NCBI RefSeq assembly: GCF_900103265.1 | Contig: NZ_FMWX01000002.1 | Location: 124,001 to 188,000 of the forward strand | Direction of reading: 5' to 3' | DNA from: Sphingomonas sp. NFR15 | GTDB lineage: Bacteria > Pseudomonadota > Alphaproteobacteria > Sphingomonadales > Sphingomonadaceae | Length of the DNA: 64,000 bases | Notes under the pieces: generated by a model | Databases searched by the model: none | Told to the model about the DNA's origin: nothing | What the model saw: only the letters and a program-made list of their open reading frames with translations | Program-made: the position numbers and the translations under genes | Shown here: piece after piece, positions 7,803 through 16,530 of the stretch | Layout of the letters: each line of letters begins with the position of its first letter | How positions within the stretch are numbered: the first letter of the stretch is position 1

Positions 7803-9662
7803 CTATCGGCGACGCAAGCCCGCATCGCCCCAGCCGATCATCGGCGGGCGACCGGCGCGCGCACCGTCGTCGAGCGCGACGAGCTCGACGATCTCGGCGC
7901 CGGCAACATCCGCGTCGATCGGCCGGGGCGCGGTGGCCGGGGCGACGGCGACCTCCTGAACCAGCTTGCGATCGGCATAGACGCGAAAGCGCACGGTCCG
8001 CTCGCCGCCGAGAACCAGCGGCGTCGCGACGAAGCGGCGATATTCGCGGCCGGCACGCACTTCGATCCGCGAGTTGGCGAACAGGCCGATGCCATGCGCG
8101 AATGTCCGCCCCGCCGCGGTGAGCGGCGTGCCGTCGGGCGCGGCGGCGATGCGCGCGGGGAACTTGCCCATCGGCAGCGCCGTTTCGGCGGTCAGCCCGT
8201 CGGCGGCGATATTCACCCGCGCGGGCATCTCATCGAGCAGCGTCGAGGACGGGTCCGCGGCGACGCCCTGGACGCGCAGCAGCAGCGCACCATGCGCGGG
8301 CAAGGTCGCGGTGATGGCGTCACGCGCGGGCGCGCGATCGGCGCGCGCCCAGATGTCGCGGACGCGCGCGCGGCTACCGGGCGCGAACCCGAGTTGCGCC
8401 CATGTGACGCGCGCCGTGACCGGCTTGTCGCCGCGATTGAGCAGCGCGACCGCGCGCTGGCCGGTGCCCGCGAGCGTGCGGACCACCGCCATCGCGTCGC
8501 CGTCGCGATAGGGCACCCCCTGGTTGCCGGCGGCGTCCTGATCGATCGCGATCATCTCGGTATTGCCGACCAGATCGAGCAAGGACGGCGGCGCGCTCCG
8601 CAGATCGAAGCCGAGCAGCAGCGGCGCTGCGGTGATCGCCCACATCGTCAGGTGCGATCGTGCCTCGGTGAGATGATCCGCATCGAAATCGCCGTGGCCG
8701 ACCGCGAGCATGTCCGGGTCGTTCCAATGCCCCGGCCCGGCATAGAGGCCGCCGTCGACCACGCTGTCGAAATTGCCGAGCATGCTCTTCCAGGTGAACT
8801 CGACGTCGGGGCTCGTGCGCCACAGATTGCCGTGGACATGCCCCCAGATCGGCGAGAGCGCCTCGCCCCATGCGCAGATCGACAGGGTGGCGGCGTCGCC
8901 TCCGAACCGGCGCGCCGCCGCGCCCAGCGCGGCATAGAGTTTCTCGACCGCACGGGGATCGGACTTTGGGATGTCGCCACGCACGATCAGCGGCGCGAAC
9001 GCCTGATATTGGCCGGATGTCACCGGCGGATCGGCCCGCGTGTAATCGGCCACGCCGCACGCGTCGATCTTGACGTAATCGAACTTCCAGTCGGCGAACA
9101 TGATGCGCATGTCCTGCTCGGCATGACCGAAACTACCGACCTCGCGTTCGGCCACGGTGCCTTCGGGCAAGTTGCGGCTGTCGGCGTCCCAGCGCTGCGC
9201 ACAGGTGTTGCGGCCGATATCGGTGTAGAGGCCCGCTTTGAGGCCGAGCCCGTGCAGGAAGGCGGTGAAGGGCAGGAACGAACCCGTATCGCTATCCGCC
9301 ACCTTGCTGGACGGGAACATGCTGTCGCGGATGCGCAGGCGCCCGTCGGGGAGGCGCTTCAACGCCCAGCCATCGTCGATATTCACATAGCGATAGCCCT
9401 TGGCCGCGAGCCCCGTATCGACCAGCGCCTGCGCGGAGGCGCGGACCTTGGCCTCGTCCACATCGGTGCGGAAGGCGTTCCACGGGTTCCATCCCATCGG
9501 CGGGGTCTGCGCCGCCGCGCTCGGATACGCGGAGAATTGGCCGGAGGGTTCGAGCGGCGCCACCTGTGCGGCGGCCTGCTGCGCCGCGACCGACGCGATC
9601 AACGCCGACGTGGCGGCGAAGACGGTGCGCAAGCGCCGTATGGTCGACAATCTCTGCGTCAT
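7803..9662 (-). CDS. GH27 alpha-galactosidase with C-terminal NPCBM domain, exported
   Basis: A 619-residue secreted enzyme with an Ala-rich signal peptide (to about residue 32). The GH27 barrel starts at TPPMGWNPWN; DYVKIDACG gives the candidate nucleophile Asp200, and WRTSPDVEF the candidate acid/base Asp286. GHWNDPDML is the conserved GH27 loop. A beta-sandwich follows, and from about residue 480 the sequence resembles the NPCBM carbohydrate-binding module (FAHGIGLFANSRIEV). The family includes alpha-galactosidases and alpha-N-acetylgalactosaminidases. It is divergent from the TonB receptor and upstream of the DeoR gene, so it probably acts on oligosaccharide taken in by that receptor. Confidence 0.9.
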   Translation of the reverse strand: MTQRLSTIRRLRTVFAATSALIASVAAQQAAAQVAPLEPSGQFSAYPSAAAQTPPMGWNPWNAFRTDVDEAKVRASAQALVDTGLAAKGYRYVNIDDGWALKRLPDGRLRIRDSMFPSSKVADSDTGSFLPFTAFLHGLGLKAGLYTDIGRNTCAQRWDADSRNLPEGTVAEREVGSFGHAEQDMRIMFADWKFDYVKIDACGVADYTRADPPVTSGQYQAFAPLIVRGDIPKSDPRAVEKLYAALGAAARRFGGDAATLSICAWGEALSPIWGHVHGNLWRTSPDVEFTWKSMLGNFDSVVDGGLYAGPGHWNDPDMLAVGHGDFDADHLTEARSHLTMWAITAAPLLLGFDLRSAPPSLLDLVGNTEMIAIDQDAAGNQGVPYRDGDAMAVVRTLAGTGQRAVALLNRGDKPVTARVTWAQLGFAPGSRARVRDIWARADRAPARDAITATLPAHGALLLRVQGVAADPSSTLLDEMPARVNIAADGLTAETALPMGKFPARIAAAPDGTPLTAAGRTFAHGIGLFANSRIEVRAGREYRRFVATPLVLGGERTVRFRVYADRKLVQEVAVAPATAPRPIDADVAGAEIVELVALDDGARAGRPPMIGWGDAGLRRR

Positions 9663-9971
9663 TTTAGCGGAATTCCTGTCAGCTACGAGGCGCTACCGAT
9701 CCGCCGCACGCCGGCCATTCGCGAATCGGGGGACGCGCACGCTATCAGCGAAACGGGGCGAACGCTACAAAACGAAGCCTTTTGCCGTGCAAGGCGCCTC
9801 CCCTGACGTCCCCGTGCTCGCAGCGCGGCGTTGTCACCTTTCAGCAACATCCCGCAAGTTTCGTTTTAAAGCGTTTGACAACTTTGTTTCGTGCGAGGTA
9901 GCAAAGCGCAACAAAGCGACCGCCGAACGTCGCGTCGCTTACGATGATATCGCGAAATGGGAGGACGGAAC
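9663..9971. other. Divergent promoter region of GH27 and TonB receptor genes
   Basis: A 309-base stretch with no credible gene. On the plus strand it holds an AAGTTTCGTTT core (within 9855-9878) overlapping a perfect TTGACA at 9875-9880, and TTTGTTTCGTG just after. Near 9768-9785 the minus strand reads CTTCGTTTTGTAGC, a weaker relative of the same motif, placed for the GH27 gene. I see no convincing -10 hexamer. Confidence 0.5.
9855..9878 (+). promoter_or_regulatory. Candidate AgaR-like operator of the TonB receptor gene
   Basis: This site matches the remembered AgaR consensus at about 18 of 24 positions. It shares the 11-base core AAGTTTCGTTT exactly with the site at 2601-2624. It overlaps a TTGACA hexamer about 95 bases before the receptor start, a good place for repression. 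Weaker than the site at 5717. Confidence 0.45.
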
Positions 9972-12854
9972 ATGGTCAACGCTAAATCGTGGCGGAACGT
10001 CGTTTGCACGGGCATCAGCGCGACCGCGCTGATCGCGGGATCACAGGCAGTCGCGCAGACCGAGCAACAAGGCCCGGTCGCCGGCGCGCCGACCGACCAG
10101 ACCAACCTCGGCTCGACCATCCAGTCCGGCCCCGGCGCCAGCGGGGACGCGACCGCGACGACGGGTGACACCGGCACCGATATCGTCGTGCGCGGCGTGC
10201 GCGGCAGCCTGCTGCGCTCGATCGACACGAAGCGTGACGCCTCCACGATCGTCGATGCGATCTCGGCGGAAGAACTCGGCAAATTTCCGAACCGCAACGT
10301 GGCGGAAGCCTTGTCCAACATTCCGGGCGTCACCGTCGGCCGCGACGGTCGCGGCGAGGGCCGCAGCGTCACGGTGCGCGGGCTCGGCGAGAATTTCGCG
10401 CTCACCACGCTCAACGGCCGCGTGCTGCCGACCGACGGCCCCGACCGATCGTTCGCGTTCGACGTGCTGCCCTCCGAAGTCATCTCCGGCGCCGAAATCC
10501 AGAAGGCCGCGCAGGCGTCGCAGCTCGAAGGCAGCATCGGCGGCAACATCGATCTGCGCACCGCGCGCCCGTTCGATCACCGCGGCTTCCACGCCGCCGG
10601 CTCGCTCGAAGGCCAGTACAACCAGTTCGCGGAGAAGGGCGGCATCAAGGCGTCGGGCGTGGTCAGCACCACCTTCGCCAACGACACGATGGGCTTTCTG
10701 ATCTCGGGCACGTACAACAAGTACAAGTTCCGCACCGACAATCTCGGCGAATATTCGAGCAACGACATCTACGACATCGTCACCGCCCCGAACGGCCAGC
10801 GCAGCGTCGTCAACGCGCCCGACGGCGGCGGCGTGATCGAACCGTATTTCTACAGCGTCGGCTATGTGAAGGGCGAGCGTCAGCGCTGGGGCGGGTCCAC
10901 CGCCTACCAGTGGAAGCCTTCGGACAGCTTCGAACTGCGCATCGACGGCATCTACAGCAATTACACCGATACCGAGCACAACCACCGCGTCTCGGTCGGG
11001 CTGACCCCGTTCGATAACGACGGCAACGTTCGCTACGATCTCAACAACGTGCAGATCGACAAGAACAAGGTTCTCACCAACTATACCGTCAACGACGCCA
11101 CGATCGACGTGTTGTCGACCGACGAGCCGCGCAACTCCGTGACCTATCAGGTTGGCGGTCACATCGACTGGAAGGCGACCGACAAGCTCAAGGTCGCTGC
11201 CGACGTGTCCTACGGCAAGGCGTCCGACAACACCGGCGGGCAGAACCGCTTCGTCGTGGCGGGCATCCCCGGCTCACGCGCGCAAGTGGCGACGCGTGAT
11301 GGCGGCTTGCCCGATCTCATCCTGACCATCCCCAATGCCGACGGCAGCGTCACCAACCGTACGCTCGATCAGGCGGGCAACCAGGATCTGCGCGTTCACT
11401 ATATCGGCATCCAGGGCCAGAACATTTCCGACCGCAGCACCAGCGCCAAGCTCGATCTGGTGTATGAGGCGGATAACGGCCTGCTGCGCTCGATCGCGTT
11501 CGGCGGCGCCTATACCGACCGCAAGAAGACGGTCGACGTGATCGACAACCAATACACCACCGCCAACAATTTCGGCGGTTATCCCTTCCCGTTCTCCGCG
11601 ATCGGCGCGAACGTGGTGCAGGCGCCCGAGTTCACCCACATCCTGCCCAACGTTTCCGGTAATTTCCCGCGTGCGATTCCGGCGTTCGACATCAATACCT
11701 ATCTCTCGTCGCTGTCCAAGGCGGAGAACAATCCAAACGTCATCAACCCCAATACCGGCCAGCCCTACCCGACCGGCTATGCCACGCAGCAGATCGTGCC
11801 GGACCAGCTCGCATCCTACGCGATCACCGAGAAGACCTGGAACGCCTATGCCCAGCTCAACGTCGGCGGCGACAATTGGAAGGGCGATTTCGGCCTTCGC
11901 TACGTCAACACCACCGTCAATTCACTTGGCTACGGCGCGAGCGTGCGCAGCTATGTCGTGGTCGGCGTCGGCACCGCCAACGTGGTGTTCAACCCGATCG
12001 CGCCGATCTCCGGCGGCGGCAGTTATCAGCGGCTGCTGCCTTCGGCGAACTTCTCCTACGACATCGCCCGGGGGTTCCGCGTGCGCCTCGCCGCGTCGCA
12101 GGCGATCTCGCGGCCGACGTTCGGAGAATTGTCCTCGGCCAAGGATTATTCGGCGGCACAGTCCAACACCCCGGTGGTCACCGATGCCGGCAACCCGAAC
12201 CTGAAGCCCGTCTCCGCCGATCAGGCGGACATCTCGCTCGAATATTATCCGAACCGCCGCATCGCGCTGACGCTCGCGGGCTTCTACAAGCACCTGACCA
12301 ACTTCGTGACGACCAAGGCCGTCGCGTTCAACCTCGTGCCGACCAACCAGGTGCCGGGCGCGCCGGCGAGCTTCCCGTTCACCGAACTGACCTACGTCAA
12401 CGGCGACAGCGCGACCGTGTACGGCATCGAGGCGGGCGGCCAGTATTTCCTCGACAACGGGCTCGGCTTCCAGGCGAACGCCACCTACAACCGCTCGCGC
12501 GCCAAGCGTGAGGGGCTGCCCACCACCGATCTGCAGGATGCGGTGCCGTTCTCGGCCAACGCCAAGATCTTCTACGAGAAGCACGGCATCAACGCGTCGG
12601 TGTCGTACCAGTATCAGTCGAGCTTCACCTCGTCGCAGTATAGCTACATCAACACGCTCGCGATCAAGCAGCGCCCCTATCATGAGCTGGCGGGCAGCAT
12701 TTCCTACGACATCCTGCCGCAACTGACGGTGTATGTGCAGGGTTCGAACCTGCTCGACTCCGCCACGCAGCGTTACTCGACATACAGCAACGTGCCGGCC
12801 TTCTACGAATATACCGGCCGCGCGTTCTTCTTCGGCGTGCGCGCACGCCTCTGA
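9972..12854 (+). CDS. TonB-dependent receptor of the sugar-utilisation locus
   Basis: A protein of 960 residues with a signal peptide ending near SQAVAQ. The plug domain follows, with DIVVRGVRGSL, LGKFPNRNVAEALSNIPGV and the SVTVRGLGENF segment typical of the Xanthomonas/Caulobacter-type receptors. The remainder is a long beta-barrel ending in alternating aromatic residues (YTGRAFFFGVRARL). Such receptors import oligosaccharides across the outer membrane using TonB/ExbBD energy. The start at 9972 has GGGAGG seven bases upstream. The neighbours, two alpha-galactosidase-type enzymes and a galactosamine operon, suggest the ligand is an alpha-galactoside or galactosaminide. A strong terminator follows. 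Confidence 0.9.
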   Translation: MVNAKSWRNVVCTGISATALIAGSQAVAQTEQQGPVAGAPTDQTNLGSTIQSGPGASGDATATTGDTGTDIVVRGVRGSLLRSIDTKRDASTIVDAISAEELGKFPNRNVAEALSNIPGVTVGRDGRGEGRSVTVRGLGENFALTTLNGRVLPTDGPDRSFAFDVLPSEVISGAEIQKAAQASQLEGSIGGNIDLRTARPFDHRGFHAAGSLEGQYNQFAEKGGIKASGVVSTTFANDTMGFLISGTYNKYKFRTDNLGEYSSNDIYDIVTAPNGQRSVVNAPDGGGVIEPYFYSVGYVKGERQRWGGSTAYQWKPSDSFELRIDGIYSNYTDTEHNHRVSVGLTPFDNDGNVRYDLNNVQIDKNKVLTNYTVNDATIDVLSTDEPRNSVTYQVGGHIDWKATDKLKVAADVSYGKASDNTGGQNRFVVAGIPGSRAQVATRDGGLPDLILTIPNADGSVTNRTLDQAGNQDLRVHYIGIQGQNISDRSTSAKLDLVYEADNGLLRSIAFGGAYTDRKKTVDVIDNQYTTANNFGGYPFPFSAIGANVVQAPEFTHILPNVSGNFPRAIPAFDINTYLSSLSKAENNPNVINPNTGQPYPTGYATQQIVPDQLASYAITEKTWNAYAQLNVGGDNWKGDFGLRYVNTTVNSLGYGASVRSYVVVGVGTANVVFNPIAPISGGGSYQRLLPSANFSYDIARGFRVRLAASQAISRPTFGELSSAKDYSAAQSNTPVVTDAGNPNLKPVSADQADISLEYYPNRRIALTLAGFYKHLTNFVTTKAVAFNLVPTNQVPGAPASFPFTELTYVNGDSATVYGIEAGGQYFLDNGLGFQANATYNRSRAKREGLPTTDLQDAVPFSANAKIFYEKHGINASVSYQYQSSFTSSQYSYINTLAIKQRPYHELAGSISYDILPQLTVYVQGSNLLDSATQRYSTYSNVPAFYEYTGRAFFFGVRARL

Positions 12855-12868
12855 TCCGCTCCGCCGAC

Positions 12869-12913
12869 CCTGTGTTCGCCCGACCGGGCAAGCCCGTCTC
12901 AGGCGAACACAGG
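12869..12913 (+). terminator. Strong hairpin after the TonB receptor gene
   Basis: CCTGTGTTCGCC at 12869-12880 pairs perfectly with GGCGAACACAGG at 12902-12913. The loop itself can form a CGGGC/GCCCG hairpin. It starts 15 bases after the receptor stop. There is no T-run, so termination may be only partly intrinsic. Confidence 0.65.
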
Positions 12914-13006
12914 CCGGCAGGATCGAACAGCCGGTTCTCGCGGAACCCGGATTAGGCCGCACGCGGCGCGGGCGAGCCTACCGCCCGCGCCGCGGCCTGC
13001 GAGCGA

Positions 13007-13732
13007 TCACATGTTCGCGGCGGTGGGCCGGATGATCACTTCGTTGATGTCCACGCCTTCGGGCTGCTCGAGCGCATAGCGGATCGCACGTGCGATCGCG
13101 TCGGGCGTCAGCGATTTCTGGCGCCAGTCCTGAAGAGCGGAGGCGATCGCCGGATCGGTGATGTCGTTGCCGAGTTCGGTCGCGACGACACCCGGCGAGA
13201 TGACGGTGCTGCGGATGTCGTCATGCTCCTGCCGCAGCCCCTCGCTGATCGCCCACACCGCATATTTGGTCGCGCAATAGACGGCGGCACTCGGCAGCAC
13301 GAGATGCGCCGCGATCGAAGCGACGTTCACGACATGGCCGGACCGCTGCGCGACGAACCGCGGCAGCACCGCCGCGATGCCGTTCAGCACGCCGCGGATA
13401 TTGACGTCGATCATCCGCGTCCATTCGTCCTGCTTGAGCGCGGCGAGCGGCGAGAGCGGCATCACGCCGGCATTGTTGATGAGCACGTCGATCCGCCCGA
13501 ACCGTGCCTCCGCCGCCTCGGCGAATGCGGCGAAGTTCTCCGCGCTGGTCACGTCCAGCTTCTGCCAGGCGACGGTGGCGCCGAGTTCGGCGGCCAGCGC
13601 TTCCAGCCGATCGCTCCGCCGTGCGCCGATGAACAGGCGCGCGCCGCTGGCGGCCAGTTCGCGCACGGTGGCCTCGCCGATGCCGCTGGAGGCGCCGCTG
13701 ATGAGGATCGTCTTGTCGATGGTGGTGGTCAT
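13007..13732 (-). CDS. SDR-family NAD(P)-dependent oxidoreductase
   Basis: A classical short-chain dehydrogenase of 241 residues: ISGASSGIGEATVRE is the cofactor loop, NNAGVMPLSPL the structural Asn-Ala-Gly motif, and YCATKYA the catalytic Tyr-x3-Lys, with a Ser in VNVASIAAH. An Arg after the second strand (GARRSDRLE) suggests NADP(H). The start at 13732 follows AGGAAGGGACGATC. The gene is divergent from an AraC-family regulator with 162 bases between them, a common arrangement in which the regulator controls the dehydrogenase. The substrate is unknown. Confidence 0.88.
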   Translation of the reverse strand: MTTTIDKTILISGASSGIGEATVRELAASGARLFIGARRSDRLEALAAELGATVAWQKLDVTSAENFAAFAEAAEARFGRIDVLINNAGVMPLSPLAALKQDEWTRMIDVNIRGVLNGIAAVLPRFVAQRSGHVVNVASIAAHLVLPSAAVYCATKYAVWAISEGLRQEHDDIRSTVISPGVVATELGNDITDPAIASALQDWRQKSLTPDAIARAIRYALEQPEGVDINEVIIRPTAANM

Positions 13733-13894
13733 GATCGTCCCTTCCTGACGCCCCTTTCTCTCGCCGGGGCGGCTTGCCTCAAATGGCGGCGAACGGTGGC
13801 GGGCGTGAGCGCGATCGTCCGAACTCCTTGCCCGATTCTCCGGATATGGCGCCCGGCGCTTGCATGGCGCGGCAGAAGGCGCGCAGAAGGCCGC

Positions 13895-14791
13895 ATGGAC
13901 CGCATCGCCGATCTCGCCGCCTCGATCGCGCTTCAAATCCCCCGCACCGGCATGACGGTCACGGCGGTTCCGCGCCTTTCGCTGTTCCGCGCCGATCGGC
14001 CCACCGTGCCGCTACCGGCGGTGTACGACGCATGCCTTTGCCTGATCGCGCAAGGGTCCAAGCATGTGTCGCTGGGCGAGCGGAACCTGGTCTACGATCC
14101 CGCGCACTACCTGCTGGTGTCGGTGGACCTTCCGCTGGTCGGCCATGTCACGCAGGCGAGCCCCGCCGCGCCCTATCTTTGCTGCAAGATCGATATCGAC
14201 CATGCCGCGCTGGCGGACCTGATCCTCGCCGAAGGCGGTCGCGCGCCGAAAGCCGACCTGCCGGCGCTCGCCGTGTACCGGAGCGACGACGACCTGATCG
14301 ACGCCGCGTGCCGGCTGGTGCGGTTGCTCGATCGGCCGGAGAGCATTCCCGCGCTCGCCCCGCTGATCGAACGTGAGATCCTCTATCGTTTGCTTACCGG
14401 CCCGCATGGCCCGGCGCTGCGCTACATGACGGTGGCGGACAGCCGGCTCAACCAGGTCGGACGGGCGATCGCCACCATTCGGCGCGGCTTCGATCGGCAC
14501 CTGCGGATCGACGACATCGCCGCCGCCGCGAACATGAGCCCATCGTCGCTGCACGAGCATTTCAAGGCGGTCACGCGGATGACGCCACTGGAGTATCAGA
14601 AGCAATTGCGCTTGCAGGAGGCGCGGCGCCTGATGCTGTCGGAGGGCGCGAGCGCGGGCTCGGCCGGCTTCGCGGTCGGCTATGAAAGTCCATCTCAGTT
14701 CAGCCGCGAATATGCCCGGCTGTTCGGCGCTCCGCCCAAACGCGATATCGAACGCATGCAGGCGAGCGGCGACCTGCTCACGCCGGTTTGA
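13895..14791 (+). CDS. AraC-family transcriptional regulator
   Basis: A 298-residue regulator. The N-terminal half, from about residue 20 to 180, matches the AraC_N (PF06719) type, with PAVYDACLCLIAQGSKHVSLG. The C-terminal half holds two helix-turn-helix motifs: LRIDDIAAAANMSPSSLHEHF and then AGFAVGYESPSQFSREYARLFG. AGAAGG lies just before the ATG at 13895. Such proteins often activate a neighbouring oxidoreductase in response to an aldehyde or other stress; the divergent SDR gene is the likely target. Confidence 0.88.
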   Translation: MDRIADLAASIALQIPRTGMTVTAVPRLSLFRADRPTVPLPAVYDACLCLIAQGSKHVSLGERNLVYDPAHYLLVSVDLPLVGHVTQASPAAPYLCCKIDIDHAALADLILAEGGRAPKADLPALAVYRSDDDLIDAACRLVRLLDRPESIPALAPLIEREILYRLLTGPHGPALRYMTVADSRLNQVGRAIATIRRGFDRHLRIDDIAAAANMSPSSLHEHFKAVTRMTPLEYQKQLRLQEARRLMLSEGASAGSAGFAVGYESPSQFSREYARLFGAPPKRDIERMQASGDLLTPV

Positions 14792-14862
14792 TCCGGGGGG
14801 CGCCCGCTGCCCGGAACACCGCGGCCCTTGTCTTTCGGCAGCGGCTGGGCTGAAACGGCGCG

Positions 14863-15537
14863 ATGTTCTTCCGCAAGAAACCCGCCAGAAGCTCGCCGGT
14901 GCGCCAATATTACGGCGAGTCGGTCTCGGCGCGGCTCGCCGCCAATCCCGCGACGACGCGCGCCAAGAGCGATGCGATCCAGCTCTTCTACTACCCGGAC
15001 TTTCTGAACGCGGCGGTCTGCACGCGGCTGCGCGCGATGATCGACGCCAACCGCCGCCCATCGACCGTGCTGAGCACCGCCGATCCCGATTACCGCACCA
15101 GCGACAGTTGCGACATGGATCGCTGGTCGCCCGAGGTCCGGCCGACCGACGAGGCGATCGCCGAACTGCTCGGGCTCGATCCGGTTCACGGCGAGACGAT
15201 GCAGGGCCAGCGCTACGCGCCCGGCCAGCAATTCCGCGCGCATTGCGACTGGTTCAGCGAGGATCAGCCCTATTGGCCGGCGATGCAGCAATGCGGCGGG
15301 CAGCGCACCTGGACGACGATGATCTATCTGAACGATGTCGAGGAAGGCGGCGCGACCTGGTTCCCGCTCGCCGGTGTGCGCGTCACCCCGAAGCGGGGCC
15401 TGCTGCTCGCGTGGAACAACATGAACCCCGATGGCAGCCCCAACAACAGGACGCTCCACGAAGGCGTCGCGGTGATGAAGGGGACGAAGTACATCGTCAC
15501 CAAATGGTTTCGCGAGGGGAATTGGATTCAGGGGTAA
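14863..15537 (+). CDS. 2OG-Fe(II) oxygenase, prolyl 4-hydroxylase-like
   Basis: A 224-residue protein with the double-stranded beta-helix core of prolyl 4-hydroxylase alpha-type dioxygenases. Iron ligands are visible as His127-x-Asp129 in RAHCDWF and His199 in RTLHEG, with Lys209 in KGTKYIV as the 2-oxoglutarate-binding basic residue. EEGGATWFPLAGVRVTP is the conserved strand before the second histidine. The family hydroxylates prolines or other residues using O2 and 2-oxoglutarate; the target here is unknown. It stands alone and ends at a bidirectional terminator shared with the convergent SDR gene. Confidence 0.88.
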   Translation: MFFRKKPARSSPVRQYYGESVSARLAANPATTRAKSDAIQLFYYPDFLNAAVCTRLRAMIDANRRPSTVLSTADPDYRTSDSCDMDRWSPEVRPTDEAIAELLGLDPVHGETMQGQRYAPGQQFRAHCDWFSEDQPYWPAMQQCGGQRTWTTMIYLNDVEEGGATWFPLAGVRVTPKRGLLLAWNNMNPDGSPNNRTLHEGVAVMKGTKYIVTKWFREGNWIQG

Positions 15538-15543
15538 CCGCTC

Positions 15544-15574
15544 CCCTTCGCCCTCCCTGGAGGAGAGCGAAGGG
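15544..15574. terminator. Bidirectional hairpin between convergent genes
   Basis: CCCTTCGC (15544-15551) pairs with GCGAAGGG (15567-15574), and CTCC with GGAG inside, with one mismatch and a five-base loop. It sits in the 45 bases between the oxygenase stop and the stop of the convergent SDR gene. Confidence 0.65.
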
Positions 15575-15582
15575 TAACGCGA

Positions 15583-16326
15583 TCAGGCTCGCGCGACCTG
15601 GAACCCGGCGAAGCTCTGCCGCACCGGCATCAGTTCCAGCGTGTTGATGTTGAGATGCGGCGGCAGCGTCGCCACCCACGCGATCGTCGCGGCGATATCC
15701 TCGGCGGTCATCGGCTCGGCGCCGCCGTAGAGCGTATCCGACGCGGCCTGATCGCCGCCGGTGCGCACCAGCGTGAACTCGGTTTCCACCATGCCCGGTT
15801 CGATCGAGGTGACGCGCACGCCCGTCCCCGCCAGATCGGAACGAAGCCCAAGGCTGAACTGATGCACGAACGCCTTGGTGCCGCCATAGACGTTGCCGCC
15901 GGTATAGGGATAGGTCGCCGCCACGGAGGACAGGTTGATGATCGCCCCCTTGCGCGCGATCAGCCCCGGCAGCAGCCGGTGCGTGACGGTGGCGAGCGCG
16001 GTGACGTTGGTGTCGATCATCGTGCGCCACTGCTCGAGATCGGCGGATTGCGCGGGCGCGGTGCCGAGCGCGAGGCCGGCGTTGTTGACGAGCAGATCGA
16101 TGTCGCTGAACGGCGCGGGCAACGCTGCCAGCGCGGCCTCGAACCCGGCTTCGTCGCGCACGTCGAACGCGGCGACATGGACGAGATCACCGATCTCCGC
16201 CGCCAGCGCGTCGAGCCGGTCGGCACGGCGGCCGGTCGCGACGACATGCCAGCCCGATCCGGCGAGTTCCCGCACGGTCGCGGCGCCGATGCCGGAGGTG
16301 GCGCCGGTGATGAAGGCGGTCGGCAT
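15583..16326 (-). CDS. SDR-family oxidoreductase, YdfG-like
   Basis: A 247-residue short-chain dehydrogenase. ITGATSGIGAATVRE binds the cofactor, with an Arg-rich follow-on (ATGRRADRLDAL) that favours NADP(H). NNAGLALGT and the catalytic YGGTKAF are present. The general pattern resembles YdfG-type 3-hydroxy acid (serine/malonic semialdehyde) dehydrogenases, but that sub-family call is only a resemblance. GAGTTTCC lies before the ATG. Confidence 0.85.
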   Translation of the reverse strand: MPTAFITGATSGIGAATVRELAGSGWHVVATGRRADRLDALAAEIGDLVHVAAFDVRDEAGFEAALAALPAPFSDIDLLVNNAGLALGTAPAQSADLEQWRTMIDTNVTALATVTHRLLPGLIARKGAIINLSSVAATYPYTGGNVYGGTKAFVHQFSLGLRSDLAGTGVRVTSIEPGMVETEFTLVRTGGDQAASDTLYGGAEPMTAEDIAATIAWVATLPPHLNINTLELMPVRQSFAGFQVARA

Positions 16327-16396
16327 CGGAAACTCTCCTCAAGGTTGCGCGCCCTCATGTCGCGGACGGTGCGGCGATTGCAAGGCTCGTGCGGCA

Positions 16397-16527
16397 CAAA
16401 TCCTCCTCCGCCAAGGGGAGGTGGCGCGAAGCGCCGGCGGGGAAGGTCGCGGCGCGCTTGCGGCCGTCTCGTGGTCCGCCCCCTCCGCCACGCTACACGT
16501 ACCACCGCCCCCGGCGGGGCAGGATCG
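16397..16527. repeat. Intergenic palindromic repeat, type C
   Basis: The spacer between the SDR gene and the glycine-rich TonB receptor is filled by an element starting TCCTCCTCCGCCAAGGGGAGG and ending CCCCCGGCGGGGCAGGAT. Its two ends are roughly inverted, with internal GC-rich hairpins. A related element lies at 47636-47771. Such elements are common in sphingomonad spacers (from memory). Confidence 0.55.
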
Positions 16528-16530
16528 CCG

